NCBI GenBank assembly: GCA_934675735.1
Contig: CAKURR010000018.1
Coordinates: forward strand, 1 to 47,310
Origin: an uncultured Clostridia bacterium
Lineage (GTDB): Bacteria > Bacillota > Clostridia > Christensenellales > Aristaeellaceae
Direction: 5' to 3'
Length of the DNA stretch: 47,310 bases
A program made the position numbers and the translations under genes. Positions 33,354 to 41,846 of the stretch are shown one piece after another; position 1 is the stretch's first letter; every line of letters begins with the position of its first letter. The notes under the pieces are model-generated. The model saw only the letters and a program-made list of their open reading frames with translations, ran no database searches and was not told the origin of the DNA.

Positions 33354-34230
33354 TGTCCTTGCCTCCATTCTTCTTGCCAAGGCCCTTGAACCAGTTGACA
33401 ATGCCCTTGACGGAGAACTCTCTGTATCCCAGCAGGCCTTCCGGCTTGAAGAGCATGATGACCACGAACAGGAAACCGTAGATGACGAAACGCCACTGGG
33501 AGAACACGCGCAGCACTTCCGGCAGGATAATCAGCAGTGCGGCCGCAATCGCCGGGCCGGTGATGGAGTTCGTGCCGCCAAAGACGACAGCCGCCGTCAG
33601 GTCGGTGGACTTGGTGGAGGTGAAGTTGGACGGATACAGGCAGGTCATGTAGAAGGCGAAGAGACCGCCGCCCACGCCTGTGAAGAATGCGCTCAGCGCC
33701 AGCGACCAGAGCTTGGTTCTCGTCACGTCGATGCCCATCATCTCGGCCGCAACCTCCTGCTGCTGAACCGCCACAAGGTTTTTGCCGTACTGCGATTTCA
33801 TGTAGTTGCGTATCAGGAACAGGCAGATGACCACAAATACGGCGACGACCGTAAACGTCGTCTTTTTCGGTATGCCGACCAGGCCCATTGCGCCGTTAAT
33901 CACCGGATAGATGTTGCTGGTCAGCAGGCGGATGGCTTCGCCGAAGCCCAGCATCGCAATCGCGAAGCAGTCGCCCGTCAGGCGGTTATGAATCGTCGGA
34001 ATGCCGACAATCAGGCTGGAAAGGGCCGCAGCGACGCCGCCCAGCAGCACGGCCAGAAGGAATGGGATATGCAGCTGCAAATACAGAACCGCCGCGGTAT
34101 AGCCGCCAATCGCCATAAAGCCCGCATGGCCCATGGAGAACATGCCCGTGAAACCCGTCAAAATGGTCAGGCCGGAAACACAAATGATGTTAATGCCGGC
34201 AACCGTTGCGATACTCAGCGCGTAATACAT
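33346..34230 (-). CDS. livM: LIV-type ABC transporter permease LivM
   Basis: A 294-residue membrane protein with eight or more helices and the typical LivM motifs GLTILTGFTGMFSMGHAGFMAIGGYTAA and the EAA-like loop LVAVQQQEVAAEMMGIDV. GAGGGGGAA precedes the ATG. It lies 16 bp after livH. Confidence 0.94.
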   Translation of the reverse strand: MYYALSIATVAGINIICVSGLTILTGFTGMFSMGHAGFMAIGGYTAAVLYLQLHIPFLLAVLLGGVAAALSSLIVGIPTIHNRLTGDCFAIAMLGFGEAIRLLTSNIYPVINGAMGLVGIPKKTTFTVVAVFVVICLFLIRNYMKSQYGKNLVAVQQQEVAAEMMGIDVTRTKLWSLALSAFFTGVGGGLFAFYMTCLYPSNFTSTKSTDLTAAVVFGGTNSITGPAIAAALLIILPEVLRVFSQWRFVIYGFLFVVIMLFKPEGLLGYREFSVKGIVNWFKGLGKKNGGKDNG

Positions 34231-34246
34231 TCGTATTCCCCCTCTC

Positions 34247-35125
34247 TTAAATCTTGTCGCTCTTGCTCTTACCCATCAGGCCGTAGGGCTTGAAGATAAG
34301 GATGACAATCAGCAGGGTGAACGAGAACAAATCGCGCCACGCGGAAGAGATGAAACCGGAAATCAGGGTTTCCAGCACGCCCAGCAGCAGCGCGCCGACG
34401 ATTGCGCCGGGCAGACTGCCCAAACCGCCGATGACGCTGGAGATAAACGCCTTGGTCGAAATCGAGCCGAGCGTCGGATACACCGCATATTTGAGGCCGA
34501 AGAACAGGCCCGCAAACGCGGCCATCACGCCCGAAAGCGCAAAGACGATGATGGAAATCACGTTGACGTTGACGCCCATCAGGCCCGCCGTCTTCGTATC
34601 GACGGAGGAAGCACGAATGGCAATGCCGTACTTGGTCTTATACAGCAGCGTCCACAGCAGCAGCAGAACGACCAGCGCCACCAGCGCGGAGCAGATATCC
34701 AGCATGCCGACGGAAATCGAACCGATTTTGATGGAGCGGTTGAGGAAATCGATGCTCATCGGGCGCACGTTGGTGCTGAACACGCCGACGCACAGGTAGG
34801 TCAGCATCAGGTCAACGCCCATTGCCGCAATCATCAAGAACAGGCGAGACGCATTTTTCTCGCGCATCGGGCGATACGCAATCAGCTCTGTGAGCACGGA
34901 AAGCCCCATGCCGAACAGCAAGATGATGACCAGCGCCACCACCAGCGGCAGTTTGAAATAAGAAATTGCAAAGAACGACGCATAGGCGCAGCACATCATC
35001 ATCGAGCCGAATGCGAAGTTTGTAAAATCGAAGATGCTGTAAATCAGCGCGTATCCAACAGCCAACAGCGCGTAAATGCTGCCGATGGACAGACCGGTTA
35101 CGAGCTGCTGAATGACTGTATTCAT
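34247..35125 (-). CDS. livH: LIV-type ABC transporter permease LivH
   Basis: A 292-residue membrane protein: QQLVTGLSIGSIYALLAVGYALIYSIFDFTNFAFGSMMM is the LivH start, and GIAIRASSVDTKTAGLMGVNVN the conserved cytoplasmic loop. AGGAGGAGG precedes the ATG at 35125. It is separated from livJ by a 165-bp spacer with a strong hairpin. Confidence 0.94.
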   Translation of the reverse strand: MNTVIQQLVTGLSIGSIYALLAVGYALIYSIFDFTNFAFGSMMMCCAYASFFAISYFKLPLVVALVIILLFGMGLSVLTELIAYRPMREKNASRLFLMIAAMGVDLMLTYLCVGVFSTNVRPMSIDFLNRSIKIGSISVGMLDICSALVALVVLLLLWTLLYKTKYGIAIRASSVDTKTAGLMGVNVNVISIIVFALSGVMAAFAGLFFGLKYAVYPTLGSISTKAFISSVIGGLGSLPGAIVGALLLGVLETLISGFISSAWRDLFSFTLLIVILIFKPYGLMGKSKSDKI

Positions 35126-35228
35126 AAGAATGGACCTCCTCCTGCGAATCAAAGAACACATTGTAAGCGAAACGAAAACGAATTATGCCGAAAGAAAGTC
35201 TTTTTGTTTCAACAACCCCCTCATATGG

Positions 35229-35261
35229 GCGTTGCCCCTTTGTTTGGCAAAGGGGCAACGC
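35229..35261. other. 14-bp perfect hairpin between livJ and livH
   Basis: GCGTTGCCCCTTTG pairs perfectly with CAAAGGGGCAACGC around a five-base loop. On the coding (minus) strand no T run follows, so it is more likely an mRNA 3'-end stabiliser or processing stem that keeps livJ message abundant than a terminator. Confidence 0.75.
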
Positions 35262-35290
35262 TTTTGAGAGCGGAATTGCGAATCAGCTGC

Positions 35291-36466
35291 TTACTGATCG
35301 ACAGGCGTATACTCCTTGAAAAGCTTGAACTGTCCATCCTCAATGGTAACGATGGAAACCGGCTTGTTGTGCGGATTGTGGGTATCCTTTTCCATCGTCA
35401 TGGTGCAGGTGAACAGCGGAACATTTTCCATGTTCTCAAACTGATCGCGGATAGATTTCGGGTCGTCGGAATTGCCGTTGGTAATCGCGTATTCGGTCGC
35501 CAGCATGCAGTCCATCGCGTAGAGGGCGTAGATGTTGGCGGTCTGGTTGGTGTGCTTGGCGTTGAAGGAAGCGTAGTACTCGTCGTAGCTGCCGTCGATA
35601 TCGGTCACGCCGCTGGTCATGTAGCACTTGCCGTCCAGCAGAGCGCCGACGTTATCCAGCATTTCCTGAGAGTACACGGCGTCGCCGAACAGCCAGGTGA
35701 AATCGTAGCCCAGCTCGGAAGCCTGCTGAACCATGAACGCCGCATCCTTGTAAGCGGTGCAGGGCACAAACACGCACTTCACGCCCGCGCTCGCCATATC
35801 GGTCAGCTGCGCACGGTACTCAACCTCGCCCATGCGGTAGCCCAGCTCTTTGGCGACCGTGCCGCCGATTTTGGTGTACTGCTTGATGAAGTAGGTCTTC
35901 AGGCCCTGAGAATAGCTGTCCTCCAGCGGGGCAAGCGTGCCGACGATCGGGTTGCCCAAATCGTTGTAGGCGAAGTCAGCCATCGCGGTGCCCTGATACG
36001 GGTCGATGAAGCAGACGCGGAAAACGTAGGGCTGAACGTTGCCGTTGGCGTCCACGGTCACGGCCGCGTTCGTCGCGGAGAGGGAAATCATCGGAATCTG
36101 CGCCGCGTTGACAACCGGAGCGGCCGCAATCGCGTGAGAGCTGGAAGTCGGGCCGATGATGACATTGACCTTATCCGCATAGCAGAGCTTGTTGACGATG
36201 TTGACAACCTCTTCGTTCTTGCCGGCGTTGTCGTAGCCGATAATTTCAATCTTCTTGCCCAGCAGGCCGCCGTTGGCGTTCAGCTCTTCCGCGCGGTCGA
36301 GCAGCGCGTAATAGCCGGCCATGCCGATATAACCGTCGGCCGAGGACATGTCGCTGAAGTAACCGATTTTAATTGTGTCGTTCTTCGCGGCCAAGCCCGT
36401 GGCAACGCCGCAGAGCAGCAGGGCGCAAACCAACGCGATGACCAGTGCCAGTTTCCTGTTCTTCAT
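35291..36466 (-). CDS. livJ: LIV-type ABC transporter substrate-binding protein
   Basis: A 391-residue protein with a signal peptide (MKNRKLALVIALVCALLLCG...GLAA) and a type I periplasmic-binding fold (IKIGYFSDMSSADGYIGMAG ... LNANGGLLGKKIEIIGYDNAG ... VNVIIGPTSSSHAIAAAPVV). There is no convincing lipobox: the cysteines in the hydrophobic core are preceded by V or L, unlike usual Gram-positive binding proteins. GGAGG precedes the ATG. It follows the amidohydrolase gene by 129 bp without a visible promoter, so it is probably co-transcribed. Confidence 0.92.
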   Translation of the reverse strand: MKNRKLALVIALVCALLLCGVATGLAAKNDTIKIGYFSDMSSADGYIGMAGYYALLDRAEELNANGGLLGKKIEIIGYDNAGKNEEVVNIVNKLCYADKVNVIIGPTSSSHAIAAAPVVNAAQIPMISLSATNAAVTVDANGNVQPYVFRVCFIDPYQGTAMADFAYNDLGNPIVGTLAPLEDSYSQGLKTYFIKQYTKIGGTVAKELGYRMGEVEYRAQLTDMASAGVKCVFVPCTAYKDAAFMVQQASELGYDFTWLFGDAVYSQEMLDNVGALLDGKCYMTSGVTDIDGSYDEYYASFNAKHTNQTANIYALYAMDCMLATEYAITNGNSDDPKSIRDQFENMENVPLFTCTMTMEKDTHNPHNKPVSIVTIEDGQFKLFKEYTPVDQ

Positions 36467-36595
36467 GTTTCTTTCCTCCGTTTTTCGTTTTCGTTTCTTA
36501 TCTTGAAACAGCGGAGCAGCTTTCGCCCGTGCCCTCCCTGTCTCAGATCGTTTGAGTCGAAACGCGAACCGCCTGACGCAGCGCTTCCCGCTTCT

Positions 36596-38023
36596 TCAAT
36601 AATAGCCTTCTGTCGTCAGCTTCGCCAGCGGCAAATCCGCCGACCAGTCCTTCGACGCGAGCTCGCAGCTGATGCGCTCGGCAGACTCGTTCGCCTTAGC
36701 GATAACGGCCTTTTCATCCTCGGTGAGCAGCTTGTGGTTTTCTACCACGATGCGGCCGTTAATCATCACCGTTTCAACCTCATGCCCTCTGGCCGAATAA
36801 ACCAGATTCGGAATCAGGTTGCGCACCGGCGCAGTGTAAATCGGGTTCAGATGCGGATACGACAGATCGATTACAATCAGGTCGGCCAGCTTGCCCGCCC
36901 GCAGAGAACCGATTTTATCCTCCATCTGAAGCGCTTTCGCGCCCTCGATGGTCGCCATTCGCAGCGCTTTCCACGCCGGCATCTGGGTCGCATCCTGACT
37001 GGTGTATTTGGTGAACAGCGACGCGCACTTCATTTCGCCAAACATAAAGCTGCAATTATTGGCCTGATCCGTCGCCAGCGCAACCGTTCCGCCGTAAGAA
37101 GCAAATTCTCTGGCCGGCGGCAGAGAGCCGTCCACCAGCATGTTGCTGCCCATGCACAGAACCATCGCCGCGCCGGACTGCGCCACGCGCTTCACCTCGT
37201 CCGGCGTCGCGCAGGTCATATGCGCCGCAATCAGCTTTCGATTCAGATACCCCAGCTTGTCCAGCAGCTCCGTCGGCCTGCATCCGTTGCGCATCATGCA
37301 CTGGCGGTTTTCGCCGTTGCTCTGCGAAAGATGGATGTTGATGCCCACGTCGTAATGATCCGCCAGCGCCTTAATCTCTTTCAGAAGCTCCGGCGTGCAG
37401 TATTCGACCGTATGCGGGCCGAAACGGCAGGTGATTCTGCCCTCGTGCGTCTGGTGATAGTGTTCAATGAGCTTGATGTTGCTCTTCAGCTTGCGCTCGC
37501 CCACCGCACTGTCCAGCGGAAGCAGCTCATCCATCGAGATATGGATGGTATCCTTGGGCATTTCGTTGATCATGTCACTGACGCAGGCGCGCGCGCCCAA
37601 ATCAATGTAGTTTTGAACGATGGCGGACATCGGGCTGTAAAAATCACCGAAGGTCGTCGTGCCCGCTTTCATGGCTTCAATGATGTTGAGCCGCGAACCG
37701 ATGATGTAATCCCCATCCTCCGCACAGCCGAGCAGCGGGAGAATACCGTGAATCCGCCAGATATCGCCGGGGATATCCTGTGCGCAGCTGCGCACAATGA
37801 CGTCACCCGTGTGAATATGCGAATCGACAAACCCAGGCATAACGGCCTTTCCTGCGGTATCGATGTACCTGTCCGCCGTATATTGCCGAAGGATTTCATC
37901 CTCTTCGCCAACCGCAACAATCTTTTGCCCGGAAACGGCCACAGCGCCCTTGTCGATAACGCCCGTGCCCGCTCCTTCCATTGTGATGACGAAGCCTCCG
38001 TGAAGAATGACGTCAACGTTCAT
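36596..38023 (-). CDS. Amidohydrolase of the SsnA/Atz/cytosine-deaminase group
   Basis: A 475-residue metal-dependent hydrolase. Metal ligands are visible: HxH in FVDSHIHTGD, His in VGINIHLSQS, His in KLIAAHMTCA and Asp in VALATDQANN; the C-terminal beta domain has GKLADLIVIDL. This subgroup deaminates or dechlorinates nitrogen heterocycles (guanine, cytosine, triazines) or opens related rings. The start at 38023 (MNVDVILHGG) has AAAGGGG 8 bases upstream; a GTG at 38032 touches the site. It is 22 bp after the hydantoinase-like gene. Confidence 0.85.
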   Translation of the reverse strand: MNVDVILHGGFVITMEGAGTGVIDKGAVAVSGQKIVAVGEEDEILRQYTADRYIDTAGKAVMPGFVDSHIHTGDVIVRSCAQDIPGDIWRIHGILPLLGCAEDGDYIIGSRLNIIEAMKAGTTTFGDFYSPMSAIVQNYIDLGARACVSDMINEMPKDTIHISMDELLPLDSAVGERKLKSNIKLIEHYHQTHEGRITCRFGPHTVEYCTPELLKEIKALADHYDVGINIHLSQSNGENRQCMMRNGCRPTELLDKLGYLNRKLIAAHMTCATPDEVKRVAQSGAAMVLCMGSNMLVDGSLPPAREFASYGGTVALATDQANNCSFMFGEMKCASLFTKYTSQDATQMPAWKALRMATIEGAKALQMEDKIGSLRAGKLADLIVIDLSYPHLNPIYTAPVRNLIPNLVYSARGHEVETVMINGRIVVENHKLLTEDEKAVIAKANESAERISCELASKDWSADLPLAKLTTEGYY

Positions 38024-38044
38024 TCGATGCACCCCTTTGACGTT

Positions 38045-39406
38045 TTACTTTCTTCTCGTAACCAGTGAACCGTGCCCTTCTTCGGCAACAATCTTTTCTC
38101 CGTCGTAAACGACTTCGCCGCGAACCAGCGTCGTCACCACTTTCCCCTTCAGCTTCATATCCTGATAGACGCCGAGGCTGCTCTTGGTTTTCGAGAAACT
38201 CTTGCGTCCATCATATACCCATTCGCAGTTCGGGTCAATGATTTGAATATCGGCGTCCGCGCCCGGCAGCAGGCTGCCCTTCTGCGGATAAATTTGGAAC
38301 ATGCGCGCCGCGTTGCCGGAAGTGATGCTCGCCAGCCGATTCCAGCTCAGGCCGCGCTTGTGAACGCCCTCGGTAATCATCGCGGCCATCGCGACGTCGT
38401 TGCAGCCGAAGCCGCAGTATTCCTTCCAGAAGTCGTTCTTCATCACCTTTTCTTCGTCGGTGAAGGGGCCGTGGTCCGTGCCGATGACGTCAATCGTGCC
38501 GTCTTTCACGTAATTCCACAGCTCGTCCACCTTTTCGCGGCTTCTGAACGGCGGCGTGCACTTAGCAAACGATTTCTTCTCATTGAGAATCGAGTGGTCG
38601 AAAATCAGGTAGTGTGGACAGGTCTCCACGTAGACGCGCGCGCCCTCGCTCTTGAGCTGTTTGAGATACGTGCCGCCTTCCGGAATGGTCATGTGGCAGA
38701 CCATCATGCGCGCGTCCAGCGTTTTGGCGAAGAACGTCGCGCGGCGAATCGCCTCCAGCTCCACCCACCACGGGCGCGCCTCGTCGAAGCGGGCGTAATC
38801 CTCGCAGTGCTCGGCGGAAAGCCTGTCGCAGCCCATCTGCGCCACCTCGGCGTTTTCCGCGTGAACCGCCAGCAGGCTGTCCGACCGGCGAATCTTCTTG
38901 AGCGCCTCGACCATGTAGCCGTCCGTCATCTGCGGATACTCATCCGTCGCGAAGCACATGAAGCTCTTGTAGCCCACGCAGCCCGCCTCGTCCAGCTCTT
39001 CCAGCTTGTCGATGTTCTTCGGGCACGCGCCGCCCCAGAGGGCGAAATCCACAACGGAATGCGCCTCGGCCACCTCGCGCTTCTGGTTGAAGCGCTCCTT
39101 GTCGAGCACCGAAATGCTCGGCAGGGGCATATCCACAATCGTGGTGATGCCGCCGGAAGCCGCGGACTTCGACGCGCAGGCCCAGTCCTCGCGGTAATTG
39201 TACGGGCCGGGGTCGCTCAGGTGCGCGTGGGTGTCAATCATGCCCGGCAGAATCATCTTGCCTGCCGCGTCGATGACCTCGCAGCCGTCCGCATCCATCG
39301 GGCCGTCGGAGATTTGCGCGATTTTTCCGTTCTCAATCAGCAAATCCCCGCGAATCACCCGATCTTCCAGAACGATGCTGCCATTTTGGATCAGGATTTT
39401 CTTCAT
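38045..39406 (-). CDS. Cyclic amidohydrolase (dihydropyrimidinase/hydantoinase/allantoinase family)
   Basis: A 453-residue protein with DTHAHLSDPGPYNYREDW (HxH metal pair), the carboxylated Lys in VGYKSFMC, ligands in LLAVHAENAE, VCHMT and the catalytic Asp in IGTDHGPFTDEE, plus CPHYL and KCTPPFR. The KC.PP and CPHYL features lean toward allantoinase or hydantoinase rather than dihydroorotase. It opens a cyclic ureide or imide ring. The start at 39406 has only a distant GAGG, so translation may be coupled to the NHL gene 29 bp upstream. No carbamoylase partner is in view. Confidence 0.85.
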   Translation of the reverse strand: MKKILIQNGSIVLEDRVIRGDLLIENGKIAQISDGPMDADGCEVIDAAGKMILPGMIDTHAHLSDPGPYNYREDWACASKSAASGGITTIVDMPLPSISVLDKERFNQKREVAEAHSVVDFALWGGACPKNIDKLEELDEAGCVGYKSFMCFATDEYPQMTDGYMVEALKKIRRSDSLLAVHAENAEVAQMGCDRLSAEHCEDYARFDEARPWWVELEAIRRATFFAKTLDARMMVCHMTIPEGGTYLKQLKSEGARVYVETCPHYLIFDHSILNEKKSFAKCTPPFRSREKVDELWNYVKDGTIDVIGTDHGPFTDEEKVMKNDFWKEYCGFGCNDVAMAAMITEGVHKRGLSWNRLASITSGNAARMFQIYPQKGSLLPGADADIQIIDPNCEWVYDGRKSFSKTKSSLGVYQDMKLKGKVVTTLVRGEVVYDGEKIVAEEGHGSLVTRRK

Positions 39407-39435
39407 ACGTTTGATTTGTCGCCTCGTTTTCTTTA

Positions 39436-40464
39436 TCAAATGACCGATTGTTCTGCTCGAATCGGTTTCAGACACATCAGGAAATGGCGGTCGTAGGTGC
39501 TCAGCGGCATCAGGAAAAGCTCGCCCTTCGAGTTGCCGCACATGCCGTGCGCGCGAATCGGGGAATTGTAAAAGCCCAGCTGTGCCGCCACGTTCAAATC
39601 CATGTCGATAATCGTCAGGCCGCCGCCGCGTTCCGCCGCGTACATATAGGTGCCGTCCGTCCACAAAGCCGTGGGCTGGAGCAGGTTTTCATGCATATAG
39701 CCGAGCACCTCGCCCTCCGCGCTGAACACGTGGATGCTGTTGGCCTCTCGGTCGCCCACCCAAACGCGGTTCAGGCGGTCCGCCGCGATGCTGTGCGGCA
39801 CGTAGAACTTGCCGGGTTCGTCGCCCGGGCCGCCCCACGTCTTGAGCAGCGTGCCATCCGGCGCGAAGCGGTGAATCGCCGCGTTGCCGTAACCATCGCT
39901 GACGAAGATATCGCCCTGCGGCCCGACCGTCACGCCCGTCGGCCGATTGAACGGCGGCGCGGCGCGCTTGATGGTCTGGATGGACATCCAGAACGACCAG
40001 CCCTTGTCAAACGCCAGATCCGTCGCGACAATCTTGCCCTCGCGCATCATCCTGCGCCAGACGTCCTTCTCATAGCCGCTGTCGCTCGGCACGCCCAAGT
40101 TGCCGAAGTCGCGAATCAGCTCGCCTTCCATCGAAAGCTCGCGGACGACATGCAGCGCCGTATCCGTGCAGAGCAGCGTGTTGTTCGGCGTGACGCAGAG
40201 ACTGTGCACCTCTTTGAACAACCCCTTGCCGAAATCGCGGACGTAATTGCCGTCCGCATCCAGCACGACGATCGGCCTTTCCGTATCGCGGCTGAACAGG
40301 TAGAGATTGTCATTGACGTCGCAATATCCGCCGGAGTACATCGTGTATTCAAAGCCGGACGGGAACTTTCCGTATTCGGGAATCAGCTCGTAGCCAAAGC
40401 CGTTGTGACAGAAGATGTTTCGCGCCTCGCGCTCTCTGCCATCAAAACCTTTTATGCTTTTCAC
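39436..40464 (-). CDS. NHL-repeat six-bladed beta-propeller protein
   Basis: A 342-residue protein with NHL repeats (FNRPTGVTVGPQGDIFVSDGYGNAAIHRFAPDG, VPHSIAADRLNRVWVGDREANSIHVFS). Three histidines sit at equivalent blade positions (EVHSLCV, VPHSIAA, RAHGMCG), as do the zinc ligands of peptidyl-alpha-hydroxyglycine alpha-amidating lyase. No signal peptide is present, so it is cytoplasmic. The start is GTG at 40464, with GGAGG 7 bases upstream. First gene of the catabolic operon. A lyase or lactonase role is possible but not shown by sequence alone. Confidence 0.8.
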   Translation of the reverse strand: MKSIKGFDGREREARNIFCHNGFGYELIPEYGKFPSGFEYTMYSGGYCDVNDNLYLFSRDTERPIVVLDADGNYVRDFGKGLFKEVHSLCVTPNNTLLCTDTALHVVRELSMEGELIRDFGNLGVPSDSGYEKDVWRRMMREGKIVATDLAFDKGWSFWMSIQTIKRAAPPFNRPTGVTVGPQGDIFVSDGYGNAAIHRFAPDGTLLKTWGGPGDEPGKFYVPHSIAADRLNRVWVGDREANSIHVFSAEGEVLGYMHENLLQPTALWTDGTYMYAAERGGGLTIIDMDLNVAAQLGFYNSPIRAHGMCGNSKGELFLMPLSTYDRHFLMCLKPIRAEQSVI

Positions 40465-40556
40465 GGTTTTTCCTCCGCTTCAAAGTCCGCCGATTCGGCG
40501 GGTTTGCGTTTCGTTTTTTGTCGGCTTTTTTAGAGCCGTTTGTGTTTTACAGCTGA

Positions 40557-40599
40557 ATCTTACCGCATTTCGTTGTGAATTGTCAACATTTATAACAAT
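40557..40599 (-). promoter_or_regulatory. Promoter and likely operator of the catabolic/liv operon
   Basis: On the minus strand -35 TTGACA (40586-40581), an 18-bp spacer and -10 TAAGAT (40562-40557). An inverted repeat ATTGTCA-N7-TAACAAT (40579-40599, one mismatch between arms) covers the -35. It is a good candidate operator for the adjacent DeoR-type repressor. Confidence 0.75.
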
Positions 40600-40621
40600 C
40601 GTCTTTTTGTGTGGTAAAAGA

Positions 40622-40660
40622 GAATTCGCAAATCGCCCTGTGGCGTTTTTTTGCGAATCC
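40622..40660 (-). terminator. Terminator after the DeoR-type gene
   Basis: ATTCGCAAA plus CGCC pair with GGCG plus TTTGCGAAT; the minus-strand side ends in TCTCTTTT. The weak T run leaves some read-through possible. Confidence 0.6.
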
Positions 40661-40683
40661 CACATCAATTTCAAATTTTGCGC

Positions 40684-41454
40684 TTATTCCTTTTCGGCAG
40701 AAATAACCTTGACCTCCGCTTCCGCCCACGCCTTTATCTCCTTGGCGCTCACGTTCCAGTCGGTCACAATCACATCAATCTGCGCTGCCGGACAGATGAC
40801 GTTCATCGCCATTTCGTTAAATTTGCGGTATTCGGCCAGCACCATCTTCATCTGGCTGATGCCCAGCATGTGGCGGATGACCGCCGCCTCCTCCGTGTTG
40901 TATTCCATAATGCCGTTTTCGATGGACAGGCCATCGATGTTAACAATGGCCTTATCCACGCGGAACTGGCCGATGCAATCCAGACACAGGCTGCCGATCA
41001 TACTGCCGTTGTGCTTGCGCATCTGCCCGCCCGTCAAAATCACCTTGTGAGATGAATTTTCGTTGGCCGCAGCCGCAACTTCATGCGAATTGGTGATAAT
41101 CGTCAGGTTCTGCCGCGTCCGCGCCAACAGACGGGCCAGCGCGATGTTGGTCGTTCCGTTGCTCATGGCAATCGCATCGTTGTCGTCGATGTATTCCACC
41201 GCCGTCCGCGCAATCGCCTGCTTCTCCGCCTGATGGTTGCCCAGCTTCTTGGAAAATTCCATCTCATGCGCCAACAGCGTGTTGAAAACCGCGCCGCCGC
41301 GAATGCGCTTGATGACGCCCTCGCGCTCCAAATCGAACAAATCGCGCCGAATGGTCTCGTTGGATACGTCAAACTCCTTGGCCAGCTGCTCGATTTTGGC
41401 AAATTTCACATCCGCAAGATATTTGATAATCTGGTTCTGCCGCTCCGTATACAT
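40684..41454 (-). CDS. DeoR-family transcriptional regulator
   Basis: A 256-residue protein. The N-terminal helix-turn-helix AKIEQLAKEFDVSNETIRRDLFDLEREGVIKRIRGGA is the DeoR signature. The C-terminal DeoRC sensor has AMSNGTTNIALARLL, a phosphosugar-isomerase-like fold that normally binds a phosphorylated metabolite. The start at 41454 (MYTERQNQIIKYL) has AAGGAGG upstream. It lies directly upstream of the catabolic/liv operon in the same direction, so that operon is the natural target. Confidence 0.92.
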   Translation of the reverse strand: MYTERQNQIIKYLADVKFAKIEQLAKEFDVSNETIRRDLFDLEREGVIKRIRGGAVFNTLLAHEMEFSKKLGNHQAEKQAIARTAVEYIDDNDAIAMSNGTTNIALARLLARTRQNLTIITNSHEVAAAANENSSHKVILTGGQMRKHNGSMIGSLCLDCIGQFRVDKAIVNIDGLSIENGIMEYNTEEAAVIRHMLGISQMKMVLAEYRKFNEMAMNVICPAAQIDVIVTDWNVSAKEIKAWAEAEVKVISAEKE

Positions 41455-41564
41455 GAACAAAGCCTCCTTGTGGATTTGTTGTTTTTGGCTTAATTCCTCA
41501 TTCATTCCAACATATTTTTCCAAATTTTCCCATAAAATATCGTGAATTATTTTTATCTTTTCTC

Positions 41565-41583
41565 GTAAGCGCTTCTCATTATA
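41565..41583 (-). promoter_or_regulatory. Possible -10 and cre-like site upstream of the DeoR-type gene
   Basis: TATAAT (41583-41578 on the minus strand) is followed at once by a palindromic AAGCGCTT (41567-41574) in GTAAGCGCTTCT, which partly matches the CcpA cre consensus. A convincing -35 is not seen. The rest of the 390-bp gap to 41846 is A+T-rich and otherwise empty apart from a terminator. Confidence 0.4.
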
Positions 41584-41735
41584 TCAAATTTATGCGGGTT
41601 GGTGTAGCGTTTTTTAGCCAAAGCGCGAAAACACGTCATTTATATATGAACAGTTTTTCACCATTTTGCGTAAATGAAGCATATCATAGGGCCAAGTTGC
41701 TTTTCATGTCGTTCCATCCGCATTTTCAAACATAA

Positions 41736-41784
41736 CAAAAAAGCAGCGACACCGGAGAAGAATCCCTCATCCGTCATCACTGCT
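41736..41784 (-). terminator. Terminator after the RHS/PG-binding gene
   Basis: On the minus strand GCAGTGATGACGG pairs (with G-U pairs) with CCGGTGTCGCTGC, followed by TTTTTT. Confidence 0.75.
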
Positions 41785-41846
41785 TGAAGATATTTAATGA
41801 ATCATCGTTTAGTCAAGCCCTATGTGGAAGAGCTTTTCTTCCTTAT

